43,307 nt of DNA from Micrococcales bacterium UBA2037 (GCA_002333405.1 DDBH01000013.1:14269-57575); one strand, 5' to 3'; shown: positions 7,791-16,932, counted from the stretch's first letter. Notes: generated by a model from the sequence alone, not told the origin. A program made the numbers and translations.

Positions 7791-8440
7791 CAACAGCTCC
7801 AATCGATCGGTTCGAGCCCTAAGTCTCTCAAATGATTGTTACAAGCAGAAAACGGCTTAGAGCCAAAGAAGCCTCGGTAGCTCGAAAGCGGTGAAGGATG
7901 CGGGCTGTGAAGGACTTTGGATTCAGTCAACTCCGGGATCAGGGTTCGCGCTCGCTGGCCCCAAAGGATTGCTACCAGATTTCCTCCGTGAACCTGCTGC
8001 AAGGCGGCGATGGCAGCGCCGGTAAAGTCCTCCCAGCCAATATCTACATGCGCTCCGGTTTCGCCGCTTCTTGTAGACAAGTTTCGGTTCAGAAGCATCA
8101 CGCCTCTATCTGCCCACGCTGAAATGTCGGCATTGATCACCTGATCTTCACCTAGGTCGTCGCGAAGCTCCTTAAAAATGTTACGAAGTGTTGGGGGCAG
8201 GGGCCTGGTGTCCTTGGGCACACAAAAGGCCAATCCGGTAGCGTGTTGCGCCGTTGGATAGGGGTCCTGCCCAACAATCAGAACTCGGTAGTGCTCTGGC
8301 GGATAATTGAATGCCCTGAGCATCAAGTTTCGCTCAGGAACCGAGGCAGAGTCCTTCTCCAGCACACCGGAGATGGCAGCCAGCTGCTTGCGCTGGTCGA
8401 CAAGTAATTCCTGCCACCTGGGATGCATTTGCTCGAACAT
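7790..8440 (-). CDS. ung: Uracil-DNA glycosylase, family 1
   Basis: A 216-residue enzyme that cuts uracil from DNA to start base-excision repair. The water-activating motif V-G-Q-D-P-Y-P contains catalytic D59; the proline after Y, replacing the histidine of E. coli Ung, is common in actinobacteria. H181 in H-S-P-H-P-S-P-L-S-S is the conserved histidine of the minor-groove/leucine loop, and the uracil-recognition segment L-L-N-R-N-L-S-T lies near 116-123. Length is normal. The ATG has no Shine-Dalgarno, but TATATT lies 6 nt upstream, consistent with a leaderless mRNA. A GNAT gene is coupled to its stop codon, and an amidohydrolase diverges from its start. Confidence 0.96.
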   Translation of the reverse strand: MFEQMHPRWQELLVDQRKQLAAISGVLEKDSASVPERNLMLRAFNYPPEHYRVLIVGQDPYPTAQHATGLAFCVPKDTRPLPPTLRNIFKELRDDLGEDQVINADISAWADRGVMLLNRNLSTRSGETGAHVDIGWEDFTGAAIAALQQVHGGNLVAILWGQRARTLIPELTESKVLHSPHPSPLSSYRGFFGSKPFSACNNHLRDLGLEPIDWSC

Positions 8441-8446
8441 TGAACA

Positions 8447-8452
8447 AATATA
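8447..8452 (-). promoter_or_regulatory. Candidate -10 box of ung (leaderless)
   Basis: On the minus strand TATATT is followed by six bases (TGTTCA) and then the ung ATG. A transcript from this box would start at or within a base of the start codon. The same AT-rich patch (8449-8455, plus strand) could also serve the divergent amidohydrolase. Confidence 0.45.
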
Positions 8453-8490
8453 AATCGTGCGAAGATACTTATGCAGACCAAAGGAGTTTC

Positions 8491-9687
8491 ATGCCAGAGC
8501 CCAAAGAGCTTTTAGAAAGCAGTCGGGTCATTGCCAGTGAGCTAGTTGAGCTTCGCAGACAGTTGCATCAGATTCCAGAATTTGCTCTTGACCTTCCTCG
8601 CACTCAGGCACTGCTCCTAGAAAAGCTAGCCGGGCTCGGTGAGATCACCCTTGGGAAAAGCCTTACCTCCATCGCACTGCTGATTCGCGGGGGCAACCCA
8701 GGACCAACTGTTTTGCTGCGTGCAGACATGGACGCCCTGCACGTCACCGAAGAAACCGACCTGGATTTCGCATCCACTAACGGCTACATGCACGCCTGTG
8801 GTCATGACCTTCATATGTCATCAGCGGTTGGTGCCGCAAAGCTGTTGCACGAGATCAAATACACCCTAAATGGTGATGTCCTGATTTGGTTCCAGCCCGG
8901 TGAAGAGGGCCACGGTGGAGCCGATGTCATGATCGAAGAACAAATGCTGGAAGTTTCTGGTTCCATGCCAGTTGCCAGCTATGGCCTGCACGTCTTCACA
9001 TCGCTGCCGGCAGGGGTTATTGCCTGCAAGCCAGGTGCGATGATGGCAAGTGCCGGAGACATGAATGTTGTGTTTGAAGGCGCTGGTGGTCATGCCTCCA
9101 TGCCTTGGTTATCAAAAGACCCGGTTGCTCCGATGGTCGATGCGATCTCCAGTCTGCAAACGATGCTCAATAAAAACTTTGACCAGTTTGATCCGGTAAT
9201 ACTCAATGTCAGCTGGATCCGGGCTGGTGACCCAGCCACCAACAACGTGATCGCCGACAAGGCCAGCTTTGGAGCGACGGTGCGAACATTTTCCGAGACG
9301 AACACCAGCAAGCTTCATGCCCAGGCACCGAAACTCATTCAAGCAATCGCCGAAGGTTACGGGCTAAAGGCAACAGTGGAATTTTCAACCCCAACAAAGG
9401 TCCTGATGAACGATCCCGCCGCGTTTGAAGTTGTTCAGGCAGTTGCCAAAGAGTTAGTGGGCGACGCAGGCTTCCTGCCAATGGAACATCCGATTGCTGG
9501 CGGAGAAGATTTTGCCTCAATCTGCCATGAGGTTCCAGGTGCATTTGTGTTCCTTGGGGCCTGTCCGCCAACCCTTGATCACAGCGCCGCCCCAACCAAT
9601 CATTCGGCCAAGGCGCACTTTGATGATTCTGTCGTGCCACTGGGTTCAGCACTGCTGGCGTCGTTGGCACTGGCACATTTAGGTTAA
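8491..9687 (+). CDS. M20-family amidohydrolase (amino-acid N-acyl / IAA-type peptidase)
   Basis: A 398-residue metal-dependent amidohydrolase of the M20D type. The metal-binding motifs are L-R-A-D-M-D-A-L (about 76-83), H-A-C-G-H-D (101-106) and Q-P-G-E-E-G-H-G-G (about 135-143, with the E-E catalytic pair). A C-terminal G-G-E-D-F-A motif supplies another ligand, and a dimerisation domain (about 185-290) carries G-G-H-A-S-M-P. These enzymes remove acyl groups from amino acids or cleave related amides in the cytoplasm; the true substrate is unknown. I chose the ATG at 8491 because AAGGAG (8481-8486) precedes it properly; a TTG 51 bp upstream would add residues with no family match and overlap the ung start. 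It stands alone between a divergent ung and metY. Confidence 0.9.
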   Translation: MPEPKELLESSRVIASELVELRRQLHQIPEFALDLPRTQALLLEKLAGLGEITLGKSLTSIALLIRGGNPGPTVLLRADMDALHVTEETDLDFASTNGYMHACGHDLHMSSAVGAAKLLHEIKYTLNGDVLIWFQPGEEGHGGADVMIEEQMLEVSGSMPVASYGLHVFTSLPAGVIACKPGAMMASAGDMNVVFEGAGGHASMPWLSKDPVAPMVDAISSLQTMLNKNFDQFDPVILNVSWIRAGDPATNNVIADKASFGATVRTFSETNTSKLHAQAPKLIQAIAEGYGLKATVEFSTPTKVLMNDPAAFEVVQAVAKELVGDAGFLPMEHPIAGGEDFASICHEVPGAFVFLGACPPTLDHSAAPTNHSAKAHFDDSVVPLGSALLASLALAHLG

Positions 9688-9777
9688 AGTTACTTTTGAT
9701 TACAGCACGGGTTGCTCTGGGTAATCCACTGCCTCATAGTTACGCCTAGACCTACCCAACCATTGGAGATAAAACAA

Positions 9778-11073
9778 ATGACTGATTCAGCAACCTGGGG
9801 TTTCGAAACCCAACAGATCCACGCTGGGGCCGTAAGCGACCCAGCCACGAATGCACGTGCGGTTCCTATCTACAAGACCACCGCCTACACATTCAACTCT
9901 GCCGAGCACGCTAGAAACCTTTTCGGACTGGCTGAATTTGGAAACATCTACACCCGAATCATGAACCCAACTCAGGATGTTGCCGAAAAGCGCATTGCGG
10001 CTCTTGAGGGCGGAACCGCTGCCCTGCTTCTGTCATCCGGACAGTCTGCAACCACCTTTGCAGTGTTGAACATTGCTCAGGCTGGAGACCACATTGTTGC
10101 TTCTTCAACCCTTTATGGTGGCACCTACAACCTTTTCAAGTACACCCTTGCCAAGTTGGGCATCGCGGTCACCTTCGTTGAGGACCAGGACGATGAAACC
10201 GAATGGAGCAATGCTGTTCGCGAGAACACCAAGCTGTTCTTTGCAGAGACAATCGGAAACCCTAAGGTTTCGATTCTTGACATCAACAAGGTTGCCAATG
10301 TTGCGCACAAAAACGGCGTGCCGCTGATTGTCGACAACACTGTTGCAACTCCTTACTTGATTAGACCTTTTGAGCACGGTGCCGACATCGTTGTTCACTC
10401 GGCTACCAAATTCCTTGGTGGGCACGGAACAGTTGTTGCCGGAGCAATCGTTGACGGCGGCAAGTTTGAATGGTCAAAGTCAGACAAGTTCCCAGGACTG
10501 ACTACCCCAGACCCTAGCTACCACGGCGTCGTTTACACCGATGCATTGGGCGATGGAATTGCCTACATCATCAAGGCTCGGGTTCAGCTACTGCGCGACA
10601 TCGGAGCAGCTGTGTCACCGGACACTGCCTTCTCGCTGATTCAGGGAATTGAAACTCTTAGCCTGAGAATCGAACGCCATGTTGAGAACGCAGCCAAGGT
10701 TGCTACCTGGTTGGAGGCTCAGCCGCAGGTCAAGAGCGTGAACTACGCCGGTCTGGCCAGCTCCCCTTACCACCAAGCTCACAAGACCTACGCTCCTAAG
10801 GGCGCCGGCGCCATTGTCTCTTTTGAGATTGAAGGTGGCGTTGACGCTGGAGTGAAGTTTGTTGACGGACTGGAACTGCACAGCCACGTGGCCAACATTG
10901 GTGACGTTCGCTCGCTGGTAATTCACCCAGCCTCAACCACGCACTCGCAGCTAAGTGAGGCAGACCAGCTAAGCGCTGGTGTGACACCTGGCCTAGTCAG
11001 ATTGTCAGTTGGGCTAGAGAGCTACGAAGACATCATCGCCGATTTGCAGAAGGGCTTTGCGGCAGCAAAATAA
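9778..11073 (+). CDS. metY: O-acetylhomoserine sulfhydrylase (PLP enzyme)
   Basis: This 431-residue enzyme makes homocysteine and acetate from O-acetyl-L-homoserine and sulfide, the direct sulfhydrylation route to methionine. It starts with G-F-E-T-Q-Q-I-H-A-G, typical of the Cys/Met metabolism PLP family, and has the cofactor lysine K211 in H-S-A-T-K-F-L-G-G-H-G. The insert around 215-260, longer than in cystathionine synthases, marks the MetY branch. The ATG at 9778 has GGAG at 9765-9768; an upstream TTG would add about 22 residues not found in the family. metX begins at the very next base after its stop. The 90-bp leader shows TAGTTA (9737-9742) as a weak -10 but no recognisable riboswitch. 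Confidence 0.96.
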   Translation: MTDSATWGFETQQIHAGAVSDPATNARAVPIYKTTAYTFNSAEHARNLFGLAEFGNIYTRIMNPTQDVAEKRIAALEGGTAALLLSSGQSATTFAVLNIAQAGDHIVASSTLYGGTYNLFKYTLAKLGIAVTFVEDQDDETEWSNAVRENTKLFFAETIGNPKVSILDINKVANVAHKNGVPLIVDNTVATPYLIRPFEHGADIVVHSATKFLGGHGTVVAGAIVDGGKFEWSKSDKFPGLTTPDPSYHGVVYTDALGDGIAYIIKARVQLLRDIGAAVSPDTAFSLIQGIETLSLRIERHVENAAKVATWLEAQPQVKSVNYAGLASSPYHQAHKTYAPKGAGAIVSFEIEGGVDAGVKFVDGLELHSHVANIGDVRSLVIHPASTTHSQLSEADQLSAGVTPGLVRLSVGLESYEDIIADLQKGFAAAK

Positions 11074-12276
11074 ATGGACTTTCAGATATCTGAAGACTCT
11101 GCTCCCTCGGAATTTATTTCCGAGGAGCAGCGTCGTCAGCTAGTTGGAAGACCTCCTGCCTCAGGCGCTTGGAGAGTTGGAGACAACATCGGAGACCGAA
11201 AGTTCTCCGATGTTTTCTCACTTAATCTGGAATCGGGGCGAGAGCTCGGAAACATCGTGCTTGCCTACGAGTCCTGGGGTGAACTAAACCAAGCCAAGGA
11301 CAACGCGGTGCTGGTGCTGCACGCCCTGACTGGCGACAGCCACACCTCCGGCAACTCCGGGACTGGCCATCCAACCTCTGGCTGGTGGAACGGCTTGGTC
11401 GGACCAGGGCTTCCAATTGACACCGACAAATTCTTCGTAATCACTCCAAATGTTTTGGGAGGCTGCCAGGGCTCTACCGGTCCGTCCTCGCTGGATCCTC
11501 AGGGGCGTGAATATGGACCTTCATTTCCTCAGCTGACAATCAGGGACCAAGCCAATGCATTTGTGGAATTGGCAAAGCAATTTGGAATCGAAACCTGGTT
11601 CAGCGTCATTGGCGGTTCAATGGCCGGAATGCACGCGCTGGAAATGGCAATTGCAAACCCTGCGAGCATCGAGCGCTTGGCAATCCTGGCCGCTCCCCCA
11701 TACACAACCGCGGACCAGGTTGCCCTGAACACGGTGCAGCTAGAGGCAATCCGATCGGATTCAAACTTTGCAGGAGGCTGGTACTACGACGCCAAGCCGG
11801 GCTTTGGGCCACACAAGGGCCTCGCCCTTGCAAGGCGCATGGCGCTTTTGAACTACCGCTCACCGGCAGAACTGAACGAACGTTTTGGCCGCAGCTGGCA
11901 ATCAAAGGTCAGTCCACTGACTGAGCGCGGTAAATATGCCGTTGAGAGCTACCTTGATTTTCACGGCAACAAGTTCGTAAGAAGATTCGATGCCAACAGC
12001 TACATCACCTTGGTTAGCGCCATGAACTCTCACGATGTCGGTCGCGGCCATGCTTCAGTTGAACAGGCTCTGTCCAAGATCACTTGCTCGACTCTGGTCC
12101 TTGGAGTTGATAGCGACAGACTCTTTCCAGTCAGTGGGCAGCAGCTAATCGCGGACAACATTTCTGGCCCACTATTTGGCGGAAAGCTGCAGCTGGTTGA
12201 GAGCGAGTTCGGCCACGATGGATTCCTAATTGAAATCGATGCGGTTGGTCAGGCTCTGGGTTCATTTCTGTCCTAG
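11074..12276 (+). CDS. metX: Homoserine O-acetyltransferase
   Basis: A 400-residue alpha/beta-hydrolase acyltransferase that activates homoserine with acetyl-CoA, supplying the substrate of the preceding MetY. The nucleophile is S182 in V-I-G-G-S-M-A-G-M; the other triad members are the aspartate in V-D-S-D-R-L-F-P (D348) and H381 in E-F-G-H-D-G-F. Conserved family stretches include L-T-G-D-S-H near 85-90 and N-V-L-G-G-C-Q-G-S-T-G-P near 126-137. It shares an operon with metY, with no base between the stop and the ATG. The N-terminal ~30 residues are polar and variable. Together the two genes form a complete homoserine-to-homocysteine module. Confidence 0.96.
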   Translation: MDFQISEDSAPSEFISEEQRRQLVGRPPASGAWRVGDNIGDRKFSDVFSLNLESGRELGNIVLAYESWGELNQAKDNAVLVLHALTGDSHTSGNSGTGHPTSGWWNGLVGPGLPIDTDKFFVITPNVLGGCQGSTGPSSLDPQGREYGPSFPQLTIRDQANAFVELAKQFGIETWFSVIGGSMAGMHALEMAIANPASIERLAILAAPPYTTADQVALNTVQLEAIRSDSNFAGGWYYDAKPGFGPHKGLALARRMALLNYRSPAELNERFGRSWQSKVSPLTERGKYAVESYLDFHGNKFVRRFDANSYITLVSAMNSHDVGRGHASVEQALSKITCSTLVLGVDSDRLFPVSGQQLIADNISGPLFGGKLQLVESEFGHDGFLIEIDAVGQALGSFLS

Positions 12277-12279
12277 TGT
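12274..12279 (+). promoter_or_regulatory. Candidate -10 box inside the metX stop, leaderless MFS start
   Basis: TAGTGT begins with the TAG stop of metX and is followed by seven bases (TTAGTGC) and the GTG start of the next gene. No Shine-Dalgarno is present, so a leaderless transcript beginning at the GTG is plausible. Because TAG stops supply the TA, chance is a real alternative. Confidence 0.35.
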
Positions 12280-12286
12280 TTAGTGC

Positions 12287-13450
12287 GTGAACCTTCTAAA
12301 GTCCAAAATTGCGGTCAGCTTCTTCTTCTTTTCGGGAGGCTCCTCTCTAGCCCTCTGGGCAGTACACATTCCCCTTATTGAGCAAACGGTTGGCATCAGC
12401 TATGCGGTCCTCGGGGCACTGCTTATGTTCTCCGGGCTCGGAGGCTTCATTGCGATGCAGGTCTACGGCTGGATCGTGGATCACGTCGGCGCCAAGAGCG
12501 CAACCCGCTTGGGCGGACTGATTGTTGGACTTTCCCTGCTTGGCCCAGCCTTTGCCCAGGATGCCTGGACACTGGGCTTTGCGATTTTTGGCCTGGGCTT
12601 TGGAATTGCCGGAGTTGACGTGGCGATGAATGCTGCCGCCCTGCAGGTTGAGAAGGCCAACGACAGGCCAATCTTCACCTTCTTCCATTTGTTCTGGTCA
12701 GTCGGTGGTCTTTTTGGCGCGGCCTTTGGATTTATCACGATTTCCAACGAGTTTGATCAATCCCAAACCCTCAGCGTCACGGGTGTGATTCTCAGCATCA
12801 CCGGACTGATTGTTGCAGGATGGTTGATGCCCAATGAGGCGGTTGCATCACGGGGCGACAAAACCAAAAACAAGCAATCTAGCTCCGCCAACAGAAGGGT
12901 CCTGCCCTTCGTTATTTTGGCCGGGCTGATGGCTGCCTCGGGTGCAATCATTGAAGGCGTTGCGCATGACTGGTCTGCGCTTTATTTGAAGGACATTCAA
13001 GGGGTTTCGGTAGCTGCTGCTGCCTGGGGCCTTGCTGCCTTCAACGTTGGCATGATTCTCGGCAGAATCTTCATCGATCGCATTGTCGAGGCCAGAGGCA
13101 GAGGCTTCATTATTCGATGGGGCTCACTAGTAGGCGGAGTGGCGATTGCCGCCCAGGCGATTGCCCCAAATTTTGAGACCTCGCTTGCGCTCTGGTTCTT
13201 GCTGGGACTTGGAATCTCTGGGGTTGTGCCGCAGCTGTTTGCGGCCGGCGGAGAGATTGGTGAGGCAAGCCACTCTGGCCGCAACATGGCAAGAGTTGTT
13301 GGAATCACCTACATCGGCGCTCTAGCTGGACCGTCTGGAATTGGACTGCTGACTGCAATCTTCCCGCTGAACATAGCTGTTGGCTGGGGCACGGTGCTAG
13401 CGATTTTCATCCTGCTGGCCTGGCCGAAACTTGAAAGGCTTGAACAATGA
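12287..13450 (+). CDS. MFS transporter (YbjJ/FucP-like)
   Basis: A 387-residue membrane protein with 12 likely helices. The loop after helix 2 has the motif-A-like G-W-I-V-D-H-V-G-A, helix 4 contains G-L-G-F-G-I-A-G-V-D-V-A-M-N-A, a stretch shared with the YbjJ/FucP-like branch, and a basic/polar loop at about 180-205 divides the halves. The GTG start lacks a Shine-Dalgarno (see the -10 box). Its stop overlaps the next gene's start as ATGA, coupling it to the old-yellow-enzyme gene. The substrate is unknown; sugars, or efflux of small molecules, are the usual roles of relatives. Confidence 0.85.
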   Translation: MNLLKSKIAVSFFFFSGGSSLALWAVHIPLIEQTVGISYAVLGALLMFSGLGGFIAMQVYGWIVDHVGAKSATRLGGLIVGLSLLGPAFAQDAWTLGFAIFGLGFGIAGVDVAMNAAALQVEKANDRPIFTFFHLFWSVGGLFGAAFGFITISNEFDQSQTLSVTGVILSITGLIVAGWLMPNEAVASRGDKTKNKQSSSANRRVLPFVILAGLMAASGAIIEGVAHDWSALYLKDIQGVSVAAAAWGLAAFNVGMILGRIFIDRIVEARGRGFIIRWGSLVGGVAIAAQAIAPNFETSLALWFLLGLGISGVVPQLFAAGGEIGEASHSGRNMARVVGITYIGALAGPSGIGLLTAIFPLNIAVGWGTVLAIFILLAWPKLERLEQ

Positions 13451-14523
13451 GCAAGCTATTTAGCCCCATAAAGATTCGAGACCTGGAGGTCAAAAACCGA
13501 CTATGGGTCTCCCCGATGTGCATGTACTCCTGTGAGAACCAAGACGGTGTTGTGGGAGATTGGCACCTGGTTCACCTGGGATCAAGGGCAATAGGTGGAG
13601 CGGGCATGGTCATTGCCGAGGCAAGCGGAGTAAACCCGGAGGGCCGGATCAGCCCCTGGTGCCCTGGGCTGTGGGACGACAGCCAGATTGCACCTTGGAA
13701 AAAAATCACTGACTTCATTCGTGCTGCAGGCTCAACAAGCGGCATTCAACTAGCCCATGCCGGGCGCAAGGGGTCGGCGCACCGGCCAATCTCTGGCACC
13801 GGGTCAGTACCTGTTGACCAGGGCGGCTGGGAAACCTACTCAGCCACTTCCGAGGCCTTCGAGGGTCTGGCAGCGCCACGGGAGCTAAGAGCCGATGAGC
13901 TCGGTCAGCTCGTTGCTGATTTCGCGGCGGCGGCCAAACGGGCCAAGACGGCCGGTTTCGATCTTGTTGAAATTCATGCTGCACACGGTTATCTACTGCA
14001 CCAATTTCTCTCGCCGATCACCAATAAGCGCACCGATCAGTATGGTGGCACCCTTGCAAACCGGGCTCGGTTGCTGCTGGAAATAGTGGCGGCAGTGCGG
14101 CAAGCAGTTGGCGACCAAATGCCGGTGCTAGTGCGCTTTAGCGCAACCGATTATGTTGCTGATGGCTGGGACCAGACACAGACAAACGAGGTTGCGGGCT
14201 GGTGCAAGGACCAGGGAGCAGACCTATTTGACCTGTCCTCGGGAGGGCTAATCACTGGGGTCAAAATTCCAACCGGACCCGGTTACCAGGTTGATTTTGC
14301 AAAGAGCACCAAAACTGCCACCCATGCCGAGGTGGCGGCGGTTGGGCAGATAACCAATTCGGAACAGGCAGAGCAGATTCTGCAAGATGGCCTAGTTGAT
14401 GTGGTGCTAGTGGGTCGAGAGTTTTTGCGAGACCCATATCTTGGGCTTAGGGCAGCCAATCAGCTTGATGCGGAAGTGGACTGGCCTTGGCAATATGAGC
14501 GCGGCCGCTGGCCTAACGCGTAG
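13447..14523 (+). CDS. NADH:flavin oxidoreductase, old yellow enzyme (YqjM/NamA-like)
   Basis: A 358-residue FMN-binding TIM barrel. The N-terminal S-P-M-C-M-Y-S motif carries C25, the redox-tuning cysteine of YqjM-type ('thermophilic-like') OYEs. H-A-A-H (177-180) is the substrate-anchoring histidine pair, and V-G-R-E-F-L-R-D-P near the C-terminus binds FMN phosphate. These enzymes reduce activated C=C bonds of unsaturated carbonyl and nitro compounds using NAD(P)H, often as detoxification. It is translationally coupled (ATGA) to the preceding MFS transporter, hinting that the pair handles related compounds. Its 3' end overlaps the convergent CNNM gene by 11 bp. Confidence 0.92.
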   Translation: MSKLFSPIKIRDLEVKNRLWVSPMCMYSCENQDGVVGDWHLVHLGSRAIGGAGMVIAEASGVNPEGRISPWCPGLWDDSQIAPWKKITDFIRAAGSTSGIQLAHAGRKGSAHRPISGTGSVPVDQGGWETYSATSEAFEGLAAPRELRADELGQLVADFAAAAKRAKTAGFDLVEIHAAHGYLLHQFLSPITNKRTDQYGGTLANRARLLLEIVAAVRQAVGDQMPVLVRFSATDYVADGWDQTQTNEVAGWCKDQGADLFDLSSGGLITGVKIPTGPGYQVDFAKSTKTATHAEVAAVGQITNSEQAEQILQDGLVDVVLVGREFLRDPYLGLRAANQLDAEVDWPWQYERGRWPNA

Positions 14524-15562
14524 TTGCATCCTCAATTTCACCAACTAGCTCCTCGATTATGTCTTCCAGGAACAGGCAGCCGACAACTTTGCCGGAAGAG
14601 CTAAAGCTTCTGACAATGTGAGCTCCGGATTTTCTCATCTGAGCAAGTGCATCCTCGAGCTCGGTGGTTTCCGGGATAGAAATCATGGCCCGAAGCTTCT
14701 TTGAAGAAAGCGGCATGGCCATGACCTGAGGGTCGTTGGTCAGACCATCCTTGATGTGCCAGTAGCCCAAGATGTCGCTTTGATCGGGTGAACCTGGGGA
14801 GGTTACCGGATACCTGCTAAAACCGTGCTCGGCAACTGCCGCCTGCAAATGACCTGGCGTTGAAGAAAGATTCATGGCGACCAGCTTGTCCAGCGGGACG
14901 GCCACATCAGCAACGGTCTTTTCGGTGAACTCGAAGGTTTTGACGATCGCGCCAGAGCCATCGGCAAGAGTTCCCTCTTTTTGACTGGCGGAAACAATTT
15001 CCTCAACCTGCTCCAGAGTGAAGGCAGTGTTAGCTTCATCCCGAGGCTTGAAACCAAAAATAATCAGAATCAGGTTCGAAACCTGATTTAGGACCCAAAC
15101 CAGTGGTTTCACCAACTGCGCAACCGCATAGAGCGCGGGTGTCAGAACCAGCGAAGCCTGAGTTGGGATTGAGATCGCGATGTTTTTCGGAAGCATCTCT
15201 CCAAGCACAACATGCAGGTAGGTAACAAGGATCAGTGCGATGGTGAACGCCGTGACCGCGGTTGTTGCCTCACCAAGGCCCAGTGCACCAAGCGGAATCT
15301 CCAGCAGGTGGTGAATCGCAGGTTCGGCCAGCACCAGGATCAACAAAGAGGAAACCGTAATTCCCAGTTGCGCCGTGGCGAGCATTAGCGAAACCTTCTC
15401 CATCGCCCGCAACGTGATTTTTGCGGCTGGATTGCCAGCCTTGGCTTTGGGTTCAATCTGAGCCCGCTTCGCCGAAATTACGGCAAACTCAGCCCCAACG
15501 AAGAACGCGTTTGAAGCAAGTAGCACTACGAACCAGACCAAGCCCATCAGATCACTGTTCAT
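14513..15562 (-). CDS. CNNM/CBS-domain membrane protein, short paralogue without CorC domain
   Basis: This 349-residue protein has an N-terminal CNNM (DUF21) transmembrane domain (about 1-180, three to four helices, with G-A-E-F-A-V-I-S and the G-E-M-L-P-K-N-I signature) followed by a CBS pair (about 205-345). It ends right after the second CBS motif, E-D-I-I-E-E-L-V-G-E, so the C-terminal CorC/HlyC domain seen in its upstream neighbour is missing. The ATG has GGAGG at good spacing, and the gene overlaps its upstream paralogue by 11 bp, so the two are co-expressed and may form a heterodimer. CNNM proteins are linked to Mg2+ (or other cation) transport; direct evidence for this one is lacking. 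Confidence 0.88.
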   Translation of the reverse strand: MNSDLMGLVWFVVLLASNAFFVGAEFAVISAKRAQIEPKAKAGNPAAKITLRAMEKVSLMLATAQLGITVSSLLILVLAEPAIHHLLEIPLGALGLGEATTAVTAFTIALILVTYLHVVLGEMLPKNIAISIPTQASLVLTPALYAVAQLVKPLVWVLNQVSNLILIIFGFKPRDEANTAFTLEQVEEIVSASQKEGTLADGSGAIVKTFEFTEKTVADVAVPLDKLVAMNLSSTPGHLQAAVAEHGFSRYPVTSPGSPDQSDILGYWHIKDGLTNDPQVMAMPLSSKKLRAMISIPETTELEDALAQMRKSGAHIVRSFSSSGKVVGCLFLEDIIEELVGEIEDATTR

Positions 15563-16859
15563 CTTCAGTCACCTCCGGCTCAAACTTGATTCTGTCGACT
15601 CGTCGACCATCCATTTTTATGACCACCAGTGATCCGCCATCAATTCGGACTCGATCGTTGGTCTTGGGAATTCTTCCAAGTTCGCTCATGACAAACCCTG
15701 AGACGGTGTCGTAATCCTCATCTTCCGCAATCGCTAGACCAAATTCCTCGAGCTCAGCTGGTCGAGTCAAGCCGCTAAAGGCCAGCGAACCATCTGCGTA
15801 TTGCAAGAGGTCGGAGCGGTGTCGGTCGTGCTCGTCGGAGAGCTCACCAACAAGTTCTTCCACCGCATCTTCTAGGGTCACAATTCCGGCAGTTCCCCCA
15901 TATTCATCAATCACGATTCCAAATTGCAGCCCCCTGCCGCGCAGCTGCAGAATCAACCGGTCCAGGGCCATTGTTTCTGGAACCCGAACGGGATCAACCA
16001 TCAGGGCGCTTATCGGGACCTGACTTCGCCTATCAATCGGAACACCTATGGCCCGCTTCAAGTGAACAACGCCGACGATGTCGTCGGCATCTTCTCCAGT
16101 AACAGGGAATCTGGAATGGCCCGTGGAAGCGGCCAACTCAATCAAATCCAATGCTGATGCATCGCGCTCCAGCGAATACATCTTGGGCCGCGGAGTCATG
16201 ATGTCATTTGCAAGCAGGGTCGACATCGCCAGGGTCTTTTCTAGAAGCTTGGCGGTGTCGTGCTCAAGTGATCCCAGGGTCGCGCTTCGTCTCACCAGCG
16301 AGGCAAGCTCGTCGGCGGTCCTAGCGCTGGAAAGTTCTTCCTTTGGCTCGATCCCAAATCTTCTGACTAACCAGTTGCCATTGTTGTTCATGAAGCGCAC
16401 CAGGTAAGAAAAGAGCCAGGTGAAGCCGAGCTGGAAGCCAACTACCAGCTTCAGCACTCGCTTCGGAGCAGCAAGCGCCATGTTTTTTGGAACGAGCTCG
16501 CCAATTAGGAACGAGAAGATCGTGGCAATAGTCATGGCGACGAACACTGAGAGAGTCTTTTGAGCACCCTCTGACAGGTTGAAGGTTGCCAGCCATGGCG
16601 AAATCAAGCGAGAAATCGCAGGCTCGGCAACAAATCCAGTCAGAAGCGTGGTCAGGGTTATGCCGAGTTGAGCGGAGGACAGATGAGTAGAAGTTTTTGA
16701 GATTGCTCGAATTGAGCGGTCCAGTCCCTTTTCGCCCGATCCTCGGTCAGCCTCTAATTGAGCGCGATCGCTGCTGATTATTGCGAATTCGCTGGCCACA
16801 AATAGGCCGGTGCCGACGGTGAGAAAAACGGCAAGCAGAACCAGCAGGTAGTCGCTCAA
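15552..16859 (-). CDS. CNNM/CorC-family membrane protein with CBS and CorC_HlyC domains
   Basis: A 435-residue full-length CNNM protein: a DUF21 membrane domain (about 1-195, with S-E-F-A-I-I-S-S-D-R-A and the G-E-L-V-P-K-N motif), a CBS pair (about 215-340, including the D-I-M-T-P-R motif) and a C-terminal CorC/HlyC transporter-associated domain (about 350-430, with F-G-L-A-I-A-E-D-E-D-Y-D-T-V-S-G). It is probably involved in Mg2+ or other divalent cation homeostasis at the membrane. The start is a TTG preceded by CAGGAG at 16866-16871. It is the first gene of a two-gene operon with a shorter paralogue and is divergent from kgd. The old name 'hemolysin C-like' is misleading. Confidence 0.92.
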   Translation of the reverse strand: MSDYLLVLLAVFLTVGTGLFVASEFAIISSDRAQLEADRGSGEKGLDRSIRAISKTSTHLSSAQLGITLTTLLTGFVAEPAISRLISPWLATFNLSEGAQKTLSVFVAMTIATIFSFLIGELVPKNMALAAPKRVLKLVVGFQLGFTWLFSYLVRFMNNNGNWLVRRFGIEPKEELSSARTADELASLVRRSATLGSLEHDTAKLLEKTLAMSTLLANDIMTPRPKMYSLERDASALDLIELAASTGHSRFPVTGEDADDIVGVVHLKRAIGVPIDRRSQVPISALMVDPVRVPETMALDRLILQLRGRGLQFGIVIDEYGGTAGIVTLEDAVEELVGELSDEHDRHRSDLLQYADGSLAFSGLTRPAELEEFGLAIAEDEDYDTVSGFVMSELGRIPKTNDRVRIDGGSLVVIKMDGRRVDRIKFEPEVTEDEQ

Positions 16860-16926
16860 GCCAGCTCCTGCAGAAAACTATGTTTATCAAGCTCCATTTC
16901 GTATCAACTATAGCGAGCCAAGTCGT

Positions 16927-16932
16927 TAGACT
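16927..16932 (+). promoter_or_regulatory. Candidate -10 box of kgd
   Basis: TAGACT fits TANNNT and lies 39 bp before the TTG start, giving a short leader that contains the AAGGGG Shine-Dalgarno. The -35 is not convincing. Confidence 0.35.

Noticed and set aside
7788..7802. TTG start for the acetyltransferase inside ung
   Set aside because: The ATG that overlaps the ung stop by one base is a simpler, coupled start; the four extra residues have no support.
9688..9777. Possible SAM riboswitch upstream of metY
   Set aside because: The leader is only 90 bp, and none of the conserved SAM-I, SAM-II or SAM-IV core elements are recognisable.
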